This document shows positions 51,035 to 59,226 of a stretch of 64,000 nucleotides of DNA, piece by piece (the first letter of the stretch is position 1; each line of letters starts with the position of its first letter). The notes under the pieces were generated by a model. The model did not search any database and was not told where the DNA came from. It saw only the letters and a program-made list of their open reading frames with translations. The stretch covers positions 1 to 64,000 of the forward strand of contig CAKZJV010000009.1 in the NCBI GenBank assembly GCA_937120475.1, given 5' to 3'. This DNA comes from an uncultured Cryomorphaceae bacterium (GTDB lineage: Bacteria; Bacteroidota; Bacteroidia; Flavobacteriales; Schleiferiaceae). Both the position numbers and the translations under genes were made by a program.

Positions 51035-54000
51035 GATTGAGCTTTTAAAATTTTACGTTCCTCTCTCCAACAGTACAGTACAGGGACGATGAAATACGTG
51101 ATGGCAGCAAATAGCATCCCGCCAAAAGCAGGTATGGCCATCGGGATCATAATGTCTGATCCACGCCCTGTTGATGTGAGAATAGGCAGCAGTGCAATGA
51201 TGGTGGTGGCAGAGGTCATCACGGCAGGTTTTATTCTGCGTTGACCTGCTTCTACTGTTGCCGCTCTTATTCCTTTCAGATGGTCTGTTTTATTGCGTTC
51301 AAAACTTTGATCTAAATAAGTAGCCATCAACACACCATCATCGGTAGCAATACCAAAGAGGGCAATAAACCCAACCCAAACAGCCACACTCAAATTGATG
51401 GTGTGTATTTGGAACAGGTCGCGGAAATTGGTACCGAAAAGGGAAAAGTCAGCAAACCAAGTTTGGCCATAGAACCACAACATGATAAAACCACCGCTAA
51501 ACGCCATGGCGATGCCTGTAAATACCATTAATGAAGTGGTCACTGATTTGAACTGGAAGTAAAGAATCAGGAAGACAATGCCTAAAACCAACGGCACTAC
51601 AATAGTCAACCGTTTCTCTGCCCGTACCTGGTTTTCATAGCTGCCCGAGAACTTATAGCTGATACCGGAAGGGACGGTCAACTCACCTGAGTCTATTTTG
51701 TCCTGAATGGTTTGCTGAGCATCGTTTACCACCGTTACTTCCGAAAATCCATCGCGTTTGTCAAACAGTACATAACCCACTAAAAAGGTTTCTTCACTCT
51801 TGATAGCCTGCGGTCCCCGGACATATTCAAAATCCACGATTTGTGATAATGGGATTTGTGCACCGGTAGGCGTTGGCATAAGGATCTTTCCCAGGGAAGC
51901 GGGGTCGTCTCGTAGCTCTCGTGGGTAGCGTACCCGTACCGGGAAACGTTCGCGGCCTTCAACTGTGGAGGTAATCTTCATACCACCAATGGCAGTTTCT
52001 ATTGTTTGCTGTACATCTTCAATATTCAATCCATACCTAGAAATTTCATCTCTATTGATATTTAGGTGTATGTATGGTTTTCCAACAATTCTATCTGCAA
52101 ATACCGCTTCTGCTTTTACAGAGGGAACTTCTTTGAGTATGTTTTCCAACTGCAACCCGAAATTCTCAATGGTATTCAGGTCAGGGCCATACACCTTAAT
52201 ACCCATAGGGGCACGCATCCCGGTTTGCAGCATCACCAACCGGGTTTCAATGGGTTGCAGCTTTGGGGCTGAGGTAACTCCCGGTATCTTGGTCACCCTG
52301 ATGATTTCATTCCAGATATCATCGGGCGATTTAATTTGGTCACGCCAATTGCGGTAATACTCACCATTGTTATCGGGAATCAAATCTTTCGCTTCAATTC
52401 CTTTTCCCAACCCTTCCTTGTTCGACAATGAAACTCCTGAAATCGTAATGAACTTCTTGTCATCATCTACTCGAAACCTTTGCCTGTGCCCTTTTTTGTT
52501 GAGAATGTATTCGGATTTGTAGTTGATGATATTTTCATACATCGAGATAGGAGCTGGATCAAGGGCAGACTCTACCCGTCCTAATTTGCCAACCGTAAGC
52601 TCTACTTCCGGAATATTGGTCAGGAGCATATCCAGTTGCCCTACCACCTTACGGTTATATTCCATACCTGAATGGGGCATAGAAGTGGGCATCAACAAAA
52701 AGCTGCCTTCATCCAGCGAAGGCATAAATTCTTTACCAACGCCCGGAAAGCTGTGTGTAAGGCCTGACCATACTTTAGTAGGGCGCACATTCCAGCCCAC
52801 GGTATCAAATCCTTTGGCAACAAATCCAAAAACAGTATTGAACCCCAACCATATGTTGACACCTAAAAGAATCAGCAGTGTAGGAATCAGCAGGAACCTG
52901 ATCTTGTTATCCAGACACCACTTCAGGATTCTTTTGTATTGATATTCCAAAAGCGTAAATCCACCCAGTATCAGTCCCACCAATAAGGCCACAAATATAA
53001 AGTTGAGCAAAAGGGACTGTGAAGCACCGAGTGGTAGCCAATATTTAGCCAAAAGCCAGATTACGCCAATGAGTACAATAATCAACTCAGCATAATTGAA
53101 GAAAAATAAGACGGGCCTAGAGAAGCTTTCCTTTTTAGCGTCAAAAATATTCTTTACAATTCCGATGATTCCAAATAGCATCAACAATACACCACCCCAA
53201 AACTGACCGATCAATAGCCCTGTGACTCCAACTAGCACCAAGGCGTAGCCACCATATTTTTTAAGAAACTTATTGTTGATCTTAAATCCAAAGAACCAGT
53301 GTGCCAGCGTGGGCATGATCAATAAACTCACCAGCAAAGCGGCTATCAAGGCAAAGGTTTTGGTAAATGCCAGGGGCCCAAAGAGCTTTCCTTCTGCGGC
53401 TTGCATAGTAAATACCGGAATGAAACTTACAATTGTGGTAGATACAGCTGTAAGGATTGCAGTGGCCACTTCTGAAGCTCCATTGTAAATGGTGTCTATC
53501 AGTTTTTGACCGAGAGGGGCTTCATCTATGTGCTTGATAATATTTTCCGACAGGATAACGCCCAAGTCCACCATCGTACCAATGGCAATGGCAATACCTG
53601 ATAGTGCCACAATGTTGGCATCCACACCAAAATAGCGCATAGCGATAAACACCATGAGCACTGCAATAGGCAGGATGCTCGAAATGAGAAAGGAAGCCCT
53701 GAGATTATACACCATTACAATCACCACCAAAATGGTAATAAGCACTTGAAGCGAAATAGCTTCTTCCAGGGTTCCTAATGTTTCATAAATGAGTTCGGAG
53801 CGGTCATAAAATGGAACAATGGTTAGCTGGCTTTCCCGGCCGTCTGCTAATGTTTTCTTGGGGAGTCCCGGAGCGATTTCCTTAATTTTATCCTTAACGT
53901 TATTAATAACCTGAAGGGGGTTGGCACCATAGCGGGCTACCACCACACCGCCTACTACTTCGGCTCCGTCTTTATCCAACAGCCCCCTGCGGGTGGAGGG

Positions 54001-54855
54001 GCCCAGGGAAACCACTCCTATATCTTTAATGCGAATGGGCACATTATCCTGTACAGCTACCACCGCCTTTTCAATGTCTTCTACTTTTTTGACGTAACCC
54101 AGGCCACGCACCAGGTATTCGGCCTGGTTGATCTCTATGGTTTTGGCACCTACGTCTTTATTGGACTTTTGTACCGCCTGCATGACTTTGTGCAGCGGAA
54201 TGTTGTAGGCTTTTAGGGCATCGGGGTTTACATCTATCTGGTATTCCTGCACAAAACCTCCAATAGAGGCTACTTCTGAAACGCCTTCCGTGGCATTTAA
54301 ACCATATTTCACGTAGAAATCCTGCACGGTACGGATCTCGTGCAAATCCCATCCTCCTGTAGGTTTTCCTTCTTTATCACGACCTTCTAGCGTATACCAA
54401 TATACTTGTCCCAATGCCGTAGCATCAGGCCCCAGGGCGGGTTGCACACCTTCGGGCAGCAGATCGGAAGGTAGAGCGTTGAGTTTTTCCAGAATGCGTG
54501 AGCGTGACCAGTAAAACTCTACGTCTTCACTGAAAATGATAAAGATGCTGGAAAAGCCAAAAATGGAAGAGCTACGAATGGATTTTACTCCCGGGATACC
54601 TAGTAAATAGGTGGTGAGTGGGTAAGAGATCTGATCCTCAATGTCCTGAGGAGAACGTCCTTGCCATTGGCTAAAGACGATCTGTTGGTTTTCGCCAATA
54701 TCGGGAATGGCATCTACAGGCACAGGATCGGAAGGTAACGCCCCTACCTGCCAGCCGAAGGGAGCCGTTACGATACCCCAAGCAATGAAACCGATAAGAA
54801 TAAGCAGGGTAACAAGCTTATTCTCCAAAAAATATTTGATGATTTTATTGAGCAT
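51031..54855 (-). CDS. cusA: CusA/CzcA-family heavy-metal RND pump
   Basis: A 1274-residue HME-RND transporter. It starts MLNKIIKYFLENKLVTLLIL with the first helix, then two large periplasmic domains (residues about 40-335 and 690-1000) and 12 transmembrane helices. VVIVMVYNLRASFLISSILP and the IALFGIATDDGVLMATYLDQ region (proton-relay helix 10) are characteristic. Between helices 6 and 7 there is a larger-than-usual hydrophobic insert (about 530-680, with extra helices), a feature of the long Bacteroidota CusA form. The cluster context (copper ATPase, multicopper oxidase, DUF3347) suggests Cu+/Ag+ export across both membranes. Confidence 0.92.
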   Translation of the reverse strand: MLNKIIKYFLENKLVTLLILIGFIAWGIVTAPFGWQVGALPSDPVPVDAIPDIGENQQIVFSQWQGRSPQDIEDQISYPLTTYLLGIPGVKSIRSSSIFGFSSIFIIFSEDVEFYWSRSRILEKLNALPSDLLPEGVQPALGPDATALGQVYWYTLEGRDKEGKPTGGWDLHEIRTVQDFYVKYGLNATEGVSEVASIGGFVQEYQIDVNPDALKAYNIPLHKVMQAVQKSNKDVGAKTIEINQAEYLVRGLGYVKKVEDIEKAVVAVQDNVPIRIKDIGVVSLGPSTRRGLLDKDGAEVVGGVVVARYGANPLQVINNVKDKIKEIAPGLPKKTLADGRESQLTIVPFYDRSELIYETLGTLEEAISLQVLITILVVIVMVYNLRASFLISSILPIAVLMVFIAMRYFGVDANIVALSGIAIAIGTMVDLGVILSENIIKHIDEAPLGQKLIDTIYNGASEVATAILTAVSTTIVSFIPVFTMQAAEGKLFGPLAFTKTFALIAALLVSLLIMPTLAHWFFGFKINNKFLKKYGGYALVLVGVTGLLIGQFWGGVLLMLFGIIGIVKNIFDAKKESFSRPVLFFFNYAELIIVLIGVIWLLAKYWLPLGASQSLLLNFIFVALLVGLILGGFTLLEYQYKRILKWCLDNKIRFLLIPTLLILLGVNIWLGFNTVFGFVAKGFDTVGWNVRPTKVWSGLTHSFPGVGKEFMPSLDEGSFLLMPTSMPHSGMEYNRKVVGQLDMLLTNIPEVELTVGKLGRVESALDPAPISMYENIINYKSEYILNKKGHRQRFRVDDDKKFITISGVSLSNKEGLGKGIEAKDLIPDNNGEYYRNWRDQIKSPDDIWNEIIRVTKIPGVTSAPKLQPIETRLVMLQTGMRAPMGIKVYGPDLNTIENFGLQLENILKEVPSVKAEAVFADRIVGKPYIHLNINRDEISRYGLNIEDVQQTIETAIGGMKITSTVEGRERFPVRVRYPRELRDDPASLGKILMPTPTGAQIPLSQIVDFEYVRGPQAIKSEETFLVGYVLFDKRDGFSEVTVVNDAQQTIQDKIDSGELTVPSGISYKFSGSYENQVRAEKRLTIVVPLVLGIVFLILYFQFKSVTTSLMVFTGIAMAFSGGFIMLWFYGQTWFADFSLFGTNFRDLFQIHTINLSVAVWVGFIALFGIATDDGVLMATYLDQSFERNKTDHLKGIRAATVEAGQRRIKPAVMTSATTIIALLPILTSTGRGSDIMIPMAIPAFGGMLFAAITYFIVPVLYCWREERKILKAQS

Positions 54856-54865
54856 GAAAGCAATT

Positions 54866-54946
54866 ATTTGATGATATAATGATTGGAGACGCTTATAGAA
54901 TAAGGTATTCCGTCAGCAGCCTGAAGACACTAGGATATCATCAAAT
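54866..54946. repeat. Long-loop inverted repeat between cusA and the HYC gene
   Basis: ATTTGATGATAT at 54866-54877 and ATATCATCAAAT at 54935-54946 are exact reverse complements (12 bp, 57-bp loop). The right arm ends at the last base of the stop codon of the upstream gene. It could be a processing or termination structure, or twin operators for cusA. Confidence 0.5.
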
Positions 54947-55365
54947 CAAATAAGGAAGGATTGAAACAGTACTTGTATGTCCTGTTCCGGCAACGGAGGG
55001 GTATAATCCGTGTATTTAGGTAAGGTAGTAGGTGTATAAAGTGTGGGCAGTATAAAACTCTGTACAAAAGAAGCTACAAATACAAAATTGGGCGCAACTT
55101 CTATTCCCTGTGTTTTAAAGGTATCGTCTACCTGAAAGGTCTGGTATTCGTTTTGGCAACAGGGTTTGGGGCTAAGTTGGTGACCGTGGGACATTTCTTC
55201 TTCACAGGCCTCTTCCATGCCAGCCATCCCGCAATCCAGGGCATGCTTTACCAGCATGAGTTTACTCTCCACGGCTTCCCCGCCACAATAGTGGGTGGCC
55301 ATAGTATAACCTGTGCTGCTTAGCAGCAGCATGAGGGCTAATGTTATGGAGAGTAGTTTTTTCAT
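54946..55365 (-). CDS. HYC_CC_PP exported protein
   Basis: A 139-residue protein (ATG 55365; TTG at 55374 possible) with a signal peptide, the motif THYCGGEAVESK at about 24-35, a CC pair in KPCCQNEYQTF, and the PP-containing C-terminus (DYTPPLPEQDIQVLFQSFL). All three hallmarks of the HYC_CC_PP family are present. It precedes the Cus operon, a common arrangement. Probably a periplasmic or membrane metal-binding protein. Confidence 0.85.
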   Translation of the reverse strand: MKKLLSITLALMLLLSSTGYTMATHYCGGEAVESKLMLVKHALDCGMAGMEEACEEEMSHGHQLSPKPCCQNEYQTFQVDDTFKTQGIEVAPNFVFVASFVQSFILPTLYTPTTLPKYTDYTPPLPEQDIQVLFQSFLI

Positions 55366-55614
55366 TGAGATCAAATGTACAATAAGCTAAAGACGGGTAG
55401 TTTATGAAATCTTGTTTAAATGTTATGAAGTTTTGCTTTTCTCTACGGAAGATACTCAGAGATTGGAGGCTTGTAGAATATAACGCTCCGTGTTTTGGTA
55501 AAATAAAGTGGTCTGCTTTATAAGATACACCCCACTTTGTCTATAATTCTTGGGGTCGAAACCCTATTCTTTATGGACTGGCAGACAGGCCTCCTACCAC
55601 TAAAAGCCATTTAT
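55366..55614. other. Intergenic, nothing recognised
   Basis: AT-rich spacer; no ORF or clear hairpin found. Confidence 0.4.
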
Positions 55615-55712
55615 CTAAACCATAGACCCGACATCCGACCCATAAAGGGATAGGAATAGACCATGTTCCGGATGCCCTCAACTTCTAGTTTAGCTTTTAC
55701 AGCTATTGCTCA
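55615..55712 (-). pseudogene. 3' relic of a second MerA-like oxidoreductase
   Basis: On the minus strand the sequence reads AIAVKAKLEVEGIRNMVYSY, matching AMAIRGKLKVADIRNMVYAY at the end of the intact gene (59227-60570). A frameshift follows, then SDVGSMV and TAG 55617-55615, identical to the intact C-terminus. The 5' part of this copy is gone. Confidence 0.75.
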
Positions 55713-55824
55713 AACCTTTCATTATACCTTTTTGGTTTGTTAGATTTTATAGAAGGAAAATCCCAGTGAAGCAATGTATTACTTCAGCCAGCAGCAAAAA
55801 AAGTGGAAAGGTTCCTTTTCATGG
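55713..55824. other. Spacer before the HMA protein gene
   Basis: No gene recognised. It is the downstream region of the HMA protein. Confidence 0.35.
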
Positions 55825-56310
55825 TTAAAGGATTTCGGTTATCTGTATTTTCCAGGAATTGTCTAGATTACCATCCTCTTCATCTTTTACATGTCCCTTA
55901 ACTGTTACTTGTCTGGTATTTAGCGCAGAAAGCACATTAGCCGGGGTGTCTGGGGTAATGGTAAAAGTCTCATCATCCGTATTTAGTTGCCACTCGTCTC
56001 CTACCTTACTTAATTCACCTTTCAAAGTCACGATGGCATTTCTGGCAGAAAACCCGTTACTCTTTACCAGTTCCTGTATTTTTTTCAGTGTCAATTTATT
56101 ATTTACTGAAAGCTGGAGATAAGCTTTCCCATCATTTAGACTCACTTGTACCTTCTCCAGACCATCCATTTTCTTAAGTCCTCGCTCCAGTCCGTAGGCA
56201 CAAGGTGCACAGTCCATCCCAAATACTTCCTGATCTACTTTGATCAACTGAGCCATTGCGCTGTTCAGCCCAATTATTGTAAGCAATGCTATTATTCCTA
56301 ACTTTTTCAT
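55825..56310 (-). CDS. Exported HMA-domain protein
   Basis: A 161-residue protein with a signal peptide ending SAMAQ, followed by an HMA domain (residues 24-90; metal motif GMDCAPCAYGLERGL with C34 and C37) and a beta-rich second half (TLKGELSKVGDEWQL, QVTVKGHVKDEEDG). It is probably a periplasmic metal chaperone. Preceded by an outer-membrane protein gene 21 bp upstream. Confidence 0.8.
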   Translation of the reverse strand: MKKLGIIALLTIIGLNSAMAQLIKVDQEVFGMDCAPCAYGLERGLKKMDGLEKVQVSLNDGKAYLQLSVNNKLTLKKIQELVKSNGFSARNAIVTLKGELSKVGDEWQLNTDDETFTITPDTPANVLSALNTRQVTVKGHVKDEEDGNLDNSWKIQITEIL

Positions 56311-56331
56311 TTTCTTCTGTTTTTTTAATGT

Positions 56332-57168
56332 TTATAACCAGTAACTAATATTCACCGAGAGCCTGTATTTCTCTTTTGGTCCCTGCTTTATCTCCTGGTA
56401 AGCAGGAAATAATGCTCCGAAGGATATTCCCCAAGCACCATAAAGGCCGAGAAATGACGGTCCGAGCATCACTTTCTTTCCCCTTTGATCAATGGCCGAA
56501 ATCTGGCCTTCGGTACTGCTTGCTCCGGGAAATTCTGCCAGGGATTCTACAAATATGCGCCAGTCGGGTTTTGGATAGTCTCCCATGAAGATGTTGGGCC
56601 TATAGCCTACCACGAAGCTGGCGTAAGGAAGGTCACCCAACTGTTCATTTCCCTCTTCAAAATAATACTGATAGCCACCTCCTACCCAGGCATACCAGGT
56701 TCGGGAGGCATATCCGGTAGAAATGGCTCCATGGATGGAATTGCTTACGTTAATACCTCCTCTAGTTTCTTCGGTAGGTGCTGAAACGCTTAATATAGCA
56801 GTGGATTCAAACCTTTTTCCCACGCCAAAGGCATTGGAAAAGAAGCGATACCATACGGAAGCTTCAATATCGCCATTGGCCGGCATATTGCTGTTTCCTC
56901 TTGTTCTGGGTACATCAGAGAGCCGGTCGATCATAGTAGGGGTAGTGATATTTAGCTGCAGATCTTCGGTAATACCGTAAGACCAGATATACCGGAGCAT
57001 AAACGACTGATCGTTTTCGGTAGCCAGGCTCATCGCTGCTACATTAAAATCGACCCCTCCCTTGGCGAGGGTGGGTGTTTGCAGGCCGTATAAGGGCCCA
57101 TGCCCCTGGGCCAGGGCTTTTGACAGGGCTAGGGTGGCAACCACCGCAATGGAAAAAATCTGTTTCAT
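56332..57168 (-). CDS. Outer-membrane beta-barrel transporter-like protein
   Basis: A 278-residue protein with a signal peptide (MKQIFSIAVVATLALSKALA) and alternating aromatic and polar residues as in a barrel (FMLRYIWSYGITEDLQL, WYAWVGGGYQYYFEEG, YRLSVNISYWL with terminal aromatics). Members near metal clusters are labelled transporter. Precise substrate unknown. Confidence 0.75.
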   Translation of the reverse strand: MKQIFSIAVVATLALSKALAQGHGPLYGLQTPTLAKGGVDFNVAAMSLATENDQSFMLRYIWSYGITEDLQLNITTPTMIDRLSDVPRTRGNSNMPANGDIEASVWYRFFSNAFGVGKRFESTAILSVSAPTEETRGGINVSNSIHGAISTGYASRTWYAWVGGGYQYYFEEGNEQLGDLPYASFVVGYRPNIFMGDYPKPDWRIFVESLAEFPGASSTEGQISAIDQRGKKVMLGPSFLGLYGAWGISFGALFPAYQEIKQGPKEKYRLSVNISYWL

Positions 57169-57177
57169 GTAAGTTTT

Positions 57178-57582
57178 TTAAATACCAAAAAATTGTTGAA
57201 TCGGAAGCAGCAGGTAAGCGGAGAACAAGCCGGTTGCATACAGCCCGAAGGATATCCAGAGGATAATCTTACTCCACCGGGCAGCCGTGTTGCAGGCTGT
57301 TTCATTTCCGTATTCATCTATTTCGCAAGCCTGATCTTGCTTACGGCCGTAGAACAACCAGAAATTGAAACCAATCAGCAATCCTGCCACCAAGAACGTC
57401 CAGTGTTTATACTTACTCAGCCATATCAGTGCCGGAAAGTCTGAGACCAACCCGGCCACTACCGCTCCCATGCCTATGGCTACCAGTAAGGATGGAAGGG
57501 CACAGCAGAGCAGCGTTGATACCGAAGTAAAAAGGGACGCTATGCTGAGAAAATCCTGCTTTAGTGATTTGAAAACTCCCAT
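57178..57582 (-). CDS. MerT-like membrane transport protein
   Basis: A 134-residue protein with four hydrophobic helices. The Cys pair CC (26-27) in TLLCCALPSLL in the first helix, and the ACEIDEYGNETAC loop, follow the MerT plan, which carries mercury across the inner membrane. The open frame extends upstream but begins properly at ATG 57582, 4 bp after the Cys-rich gene. The true metal is uncertain. Confidence 0.8.
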   Translation of the reverse strand: MGVFKSLKQDFLSIASLFTSVSTLLCCALPSLLVAIGMGAVVAGLVSDFPALIWLSKYKHWTFLVAGLLIGFNFWLFYGRKQDQACEIDEYGNETACNTAARWSKIILWISFGLYATGLFSAYLLLPIQQFFGI

Positions 57583-57586
57583 AAGC

Positions 57587-57916
57587 CTATGCTGCCAGTT
57601 TAGCACAACTACTGGCACAGGCTTCACATTTCTGCGCACATTGCTTGCATACCTCGCTGTCAAATTTGCCGCATTCTTCTGCACATGCTTTACAGAGGTC
57701 GGCACAAATAGCGCATACTCTGTTGGCATAACCGGACTGAGACGCCAGCATTTGTACACAAGCGGTACAAAGGGCAATGCAATCCAGGCAAAGCTTATGG
57801 CATTCTTTCATATCGGGTTCGCCCATGTGCTGGTCCAGGCAGACTCGCGCAGCGGTGATACAGGCATTACAATCGTCTATACATTGCTGAATTTCATTAT
57901 TCAATGGTTTCATCAT
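57587..57916 (-). CDS. csp: Four-helix-bundle copper-storage protein (Csp type)
   Basis: A 109-residue cytoplasmic protein with 19 cysteines in repeating CxxC/CxxxC spacing along four helices (CIDDCNACITAARVC, CHKLCLDCIALCTAC). This is the pattern of Csp copper-storage proteins, in which Cys residues line the inside of the bundle and bind many Cu(I). No signal peptide. The next gene is MerT-like. Confidence 0.9.
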   Translation of the reverse strand: MMKPLNNEIQQCIDDCNACITAARVCLDQHMGEPDMKECHKLCLDCIALCTACVQMLASQSGYANRVCAICADLCKACAEECGKFDSEVCKQCAQKCEACASSCAKLAA

Positions 57917-57945
57917 TTTAACGGTTTAAATTGATTCCCTCACCG

Positions 57946-57985
57946 GCACGGCAGCAAGGGAAAATGGTTAATTTGAGCCGTGCCA
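57946..57985 (-). promoter_or_regulatory. Leader hairpin upstream of the Csp gene
   Basis: GGCACGGC (57946-57953) and GCCGTGCC (57978-57985) pair exactly with a 24-nt loop, 29 bp upstream of the Csp start. It may attenuate or terminate transcription from the thioredoxin-like gene. Confidence 0.4.
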
Positions 57986-57994
57986 TATTTATTT

Positions 57995-58264
57995 TTATGC
58001 TTGCCCAACTCCTGCCCGGGTCAGGTCATCTTTAGTAACTTCCTGGTTTTTGCAACAGTCTAAAAGCAACCCGTTTACAGCTATGGCCGGTACCCTGTTA
58101 ATCCCATAAGCTTTCAGTTTGCTCAGGCAGGCTTTGTCATTACATTGCTTAACCAGATCATAGACTGTTATTTCACATTGATCACAGGCTAAGTCTTTTA
58201 CCATGCTAACCACCGGATCACAAACCGGGCAGTTTGCCGTAAATATTTCCACATGACGTTTCAT
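57995..58264 (-). CDS. Thioredoxin-like small protein
   Basis: An 89-residue protein with a TANCPVCDPVV active-site motif (CxxC at 11-14) and a VPAIAVNG cis-Pro loop, the layout of a thioredoxin/glutaredoxin-like fold. Additional cysteines include a CDQC and a CC pair near the end. Probably a cytoplasmic redox or metal transfer protein of the mercury-like operon. Confidence 0.8.
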   Translation of the reverse strand: MKRHVEIFTANCPVCDPVVSMVKDLACDQCEITVYDLVKQCNDKACLSKLKAYGINRVPAIAVNGLLLDCCKNQEVTKDDLTRAGVGQA

Positions 58265-58369
58265 AATTTTCTCCTTTTAATTATTCTGTAAAAATGATTC
58301 GAGATTCTTTCCGGATAAGAATAATTCAAAGGTAGGCTCAGGGAGGGGGTGGTCGCCAAGAGGTAATGA

Positions 58370-58798
58370 CTACAAAATTTGATTTATTTTTCTTGAGATA
58401 AGAAAAGTAATAACGGGTAGAAGGGCAATGGCCAAAAATGGTGAAAGACCAATGCCAGGGGGTATAGTAGGCATACGGTCCGTATAATCCCACCAGCCCA
58501 GATATAGTGCAAGGCCTTCCGCAATTATAGAAAGCAAGACACTTATCACCAAAGCGGTTGTTAATTTTCCTGCTGATAGTGAATGAAGCCAATGAATATC
58601 TCTGTAAACAGCAGCAGTAATACTATACACGCACAAAATCAAAAACACATCACCCAGTGCGCATAAGGCAAAAAATATATGCTTCATCCATGATGCAAAG
58701 TTTACATATAGCGGAAAGTGGATGTTTTCCCATATCGCGCTAAGCGCAAAGCCGACAATGGCTACAATAAATATCAGTTTACGAGTCGGTGTTTTCAT
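58370..58798 (-). CDS. Integral membrane protein of unknown function
   Basis: A 142-residue protein (ATG 58798; alternative 58810) with four hydrophobic helices and the segment SAIWENIHFPLYVN followed by WWDYTDRMPTIPPGIGLSP. It overlaps the end of the CsoR-family gene by about 20 bp, so it is in the same operon. No family recognised. Confidence 0.7.
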   Translation of the reverse strand: MKTPTRKLIFIVAIVGFALSAIWENIHFPLYVNFASWMKHIFFALCALGDVFLILCVYSITAAVYRDIHWLHSLSAGKLTTALVISVLLSIIAEGLALYLGWWDYTDRMPTIPPGIGLSPFLAIALLPVITFLISRKINQIL

Positions 58799-59150
58799 GG
58801 GTATTGCCAATCCTTTCTTTCAGCTCTGTTATCTCATTCAATTTTTGTGTGAGGCTATCCAATTCCAGGTGGGGGAACTGTTGGCGGATAAATTCTATGC
58901 GGTCTTCATGACCACAGTTTCCCGGGCAGGCTTCTACCGTTTCCGATATCTTTATGGCCAAAGCCTTACGGTAGACTTCATCTAAAAGTAAAAAATAGGC
59001 CTTGTCTATTCCCTTTTGAGTGGCTTTGAACTGTATAAGAATCTTTTCGGGTTCTTTTCCTTCACCAAGCATTCTGATCAATCCGTCTACTTGTCCTTTA
59101 ATGCTCTGCAAACGCGTTTGTATGTCTTTGGTCAGATCCCGGGGTATCAT
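58779..59150 (-). CDS. CsoR/FrmR (DUF156)-family metal regulator
   Basis: A 123-residue all-helical regulator. RLQSIKGQVDGLIRMLGEGK (residues 13-32) and QFKATQKGIDKAYFLLLDE are family marks. The usual Cys/His/Cys copper ligands are not all in the usual places: the first Cys is replaced and two Cys (ACPGNCGHED) come late, so its inducer is uncertain. It precedes the membrane protein gene in the operon. Confidence 0.82.
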   Translation of the reverse strand: MIPRDLTKDIQTRLQSIKGQVDGLIRMLGEGKEPEKILIQFKATQKGIDKAYFLLLDEVYRKALAIKISETVEACPGNCGHEDRIEFIRQQFPHLELDSLTQKLNEITELKERIGNTHENTDS

Positions 59151-59226
59151 TATAATTTAATTTTGGTAAATGTAGCTTCCCGACAGGGGTGGTAAACAAT
59201 AAATAGAAGGTGTTTTTTCATTTTTA

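Noticed and set aside
57583-57777. N-terminal extension of the MerT-like protein
   Set aside because: It overlaps the Cys-rich Csp gene completely in another frame; the MerT-type sequence begins at ATG 57582.
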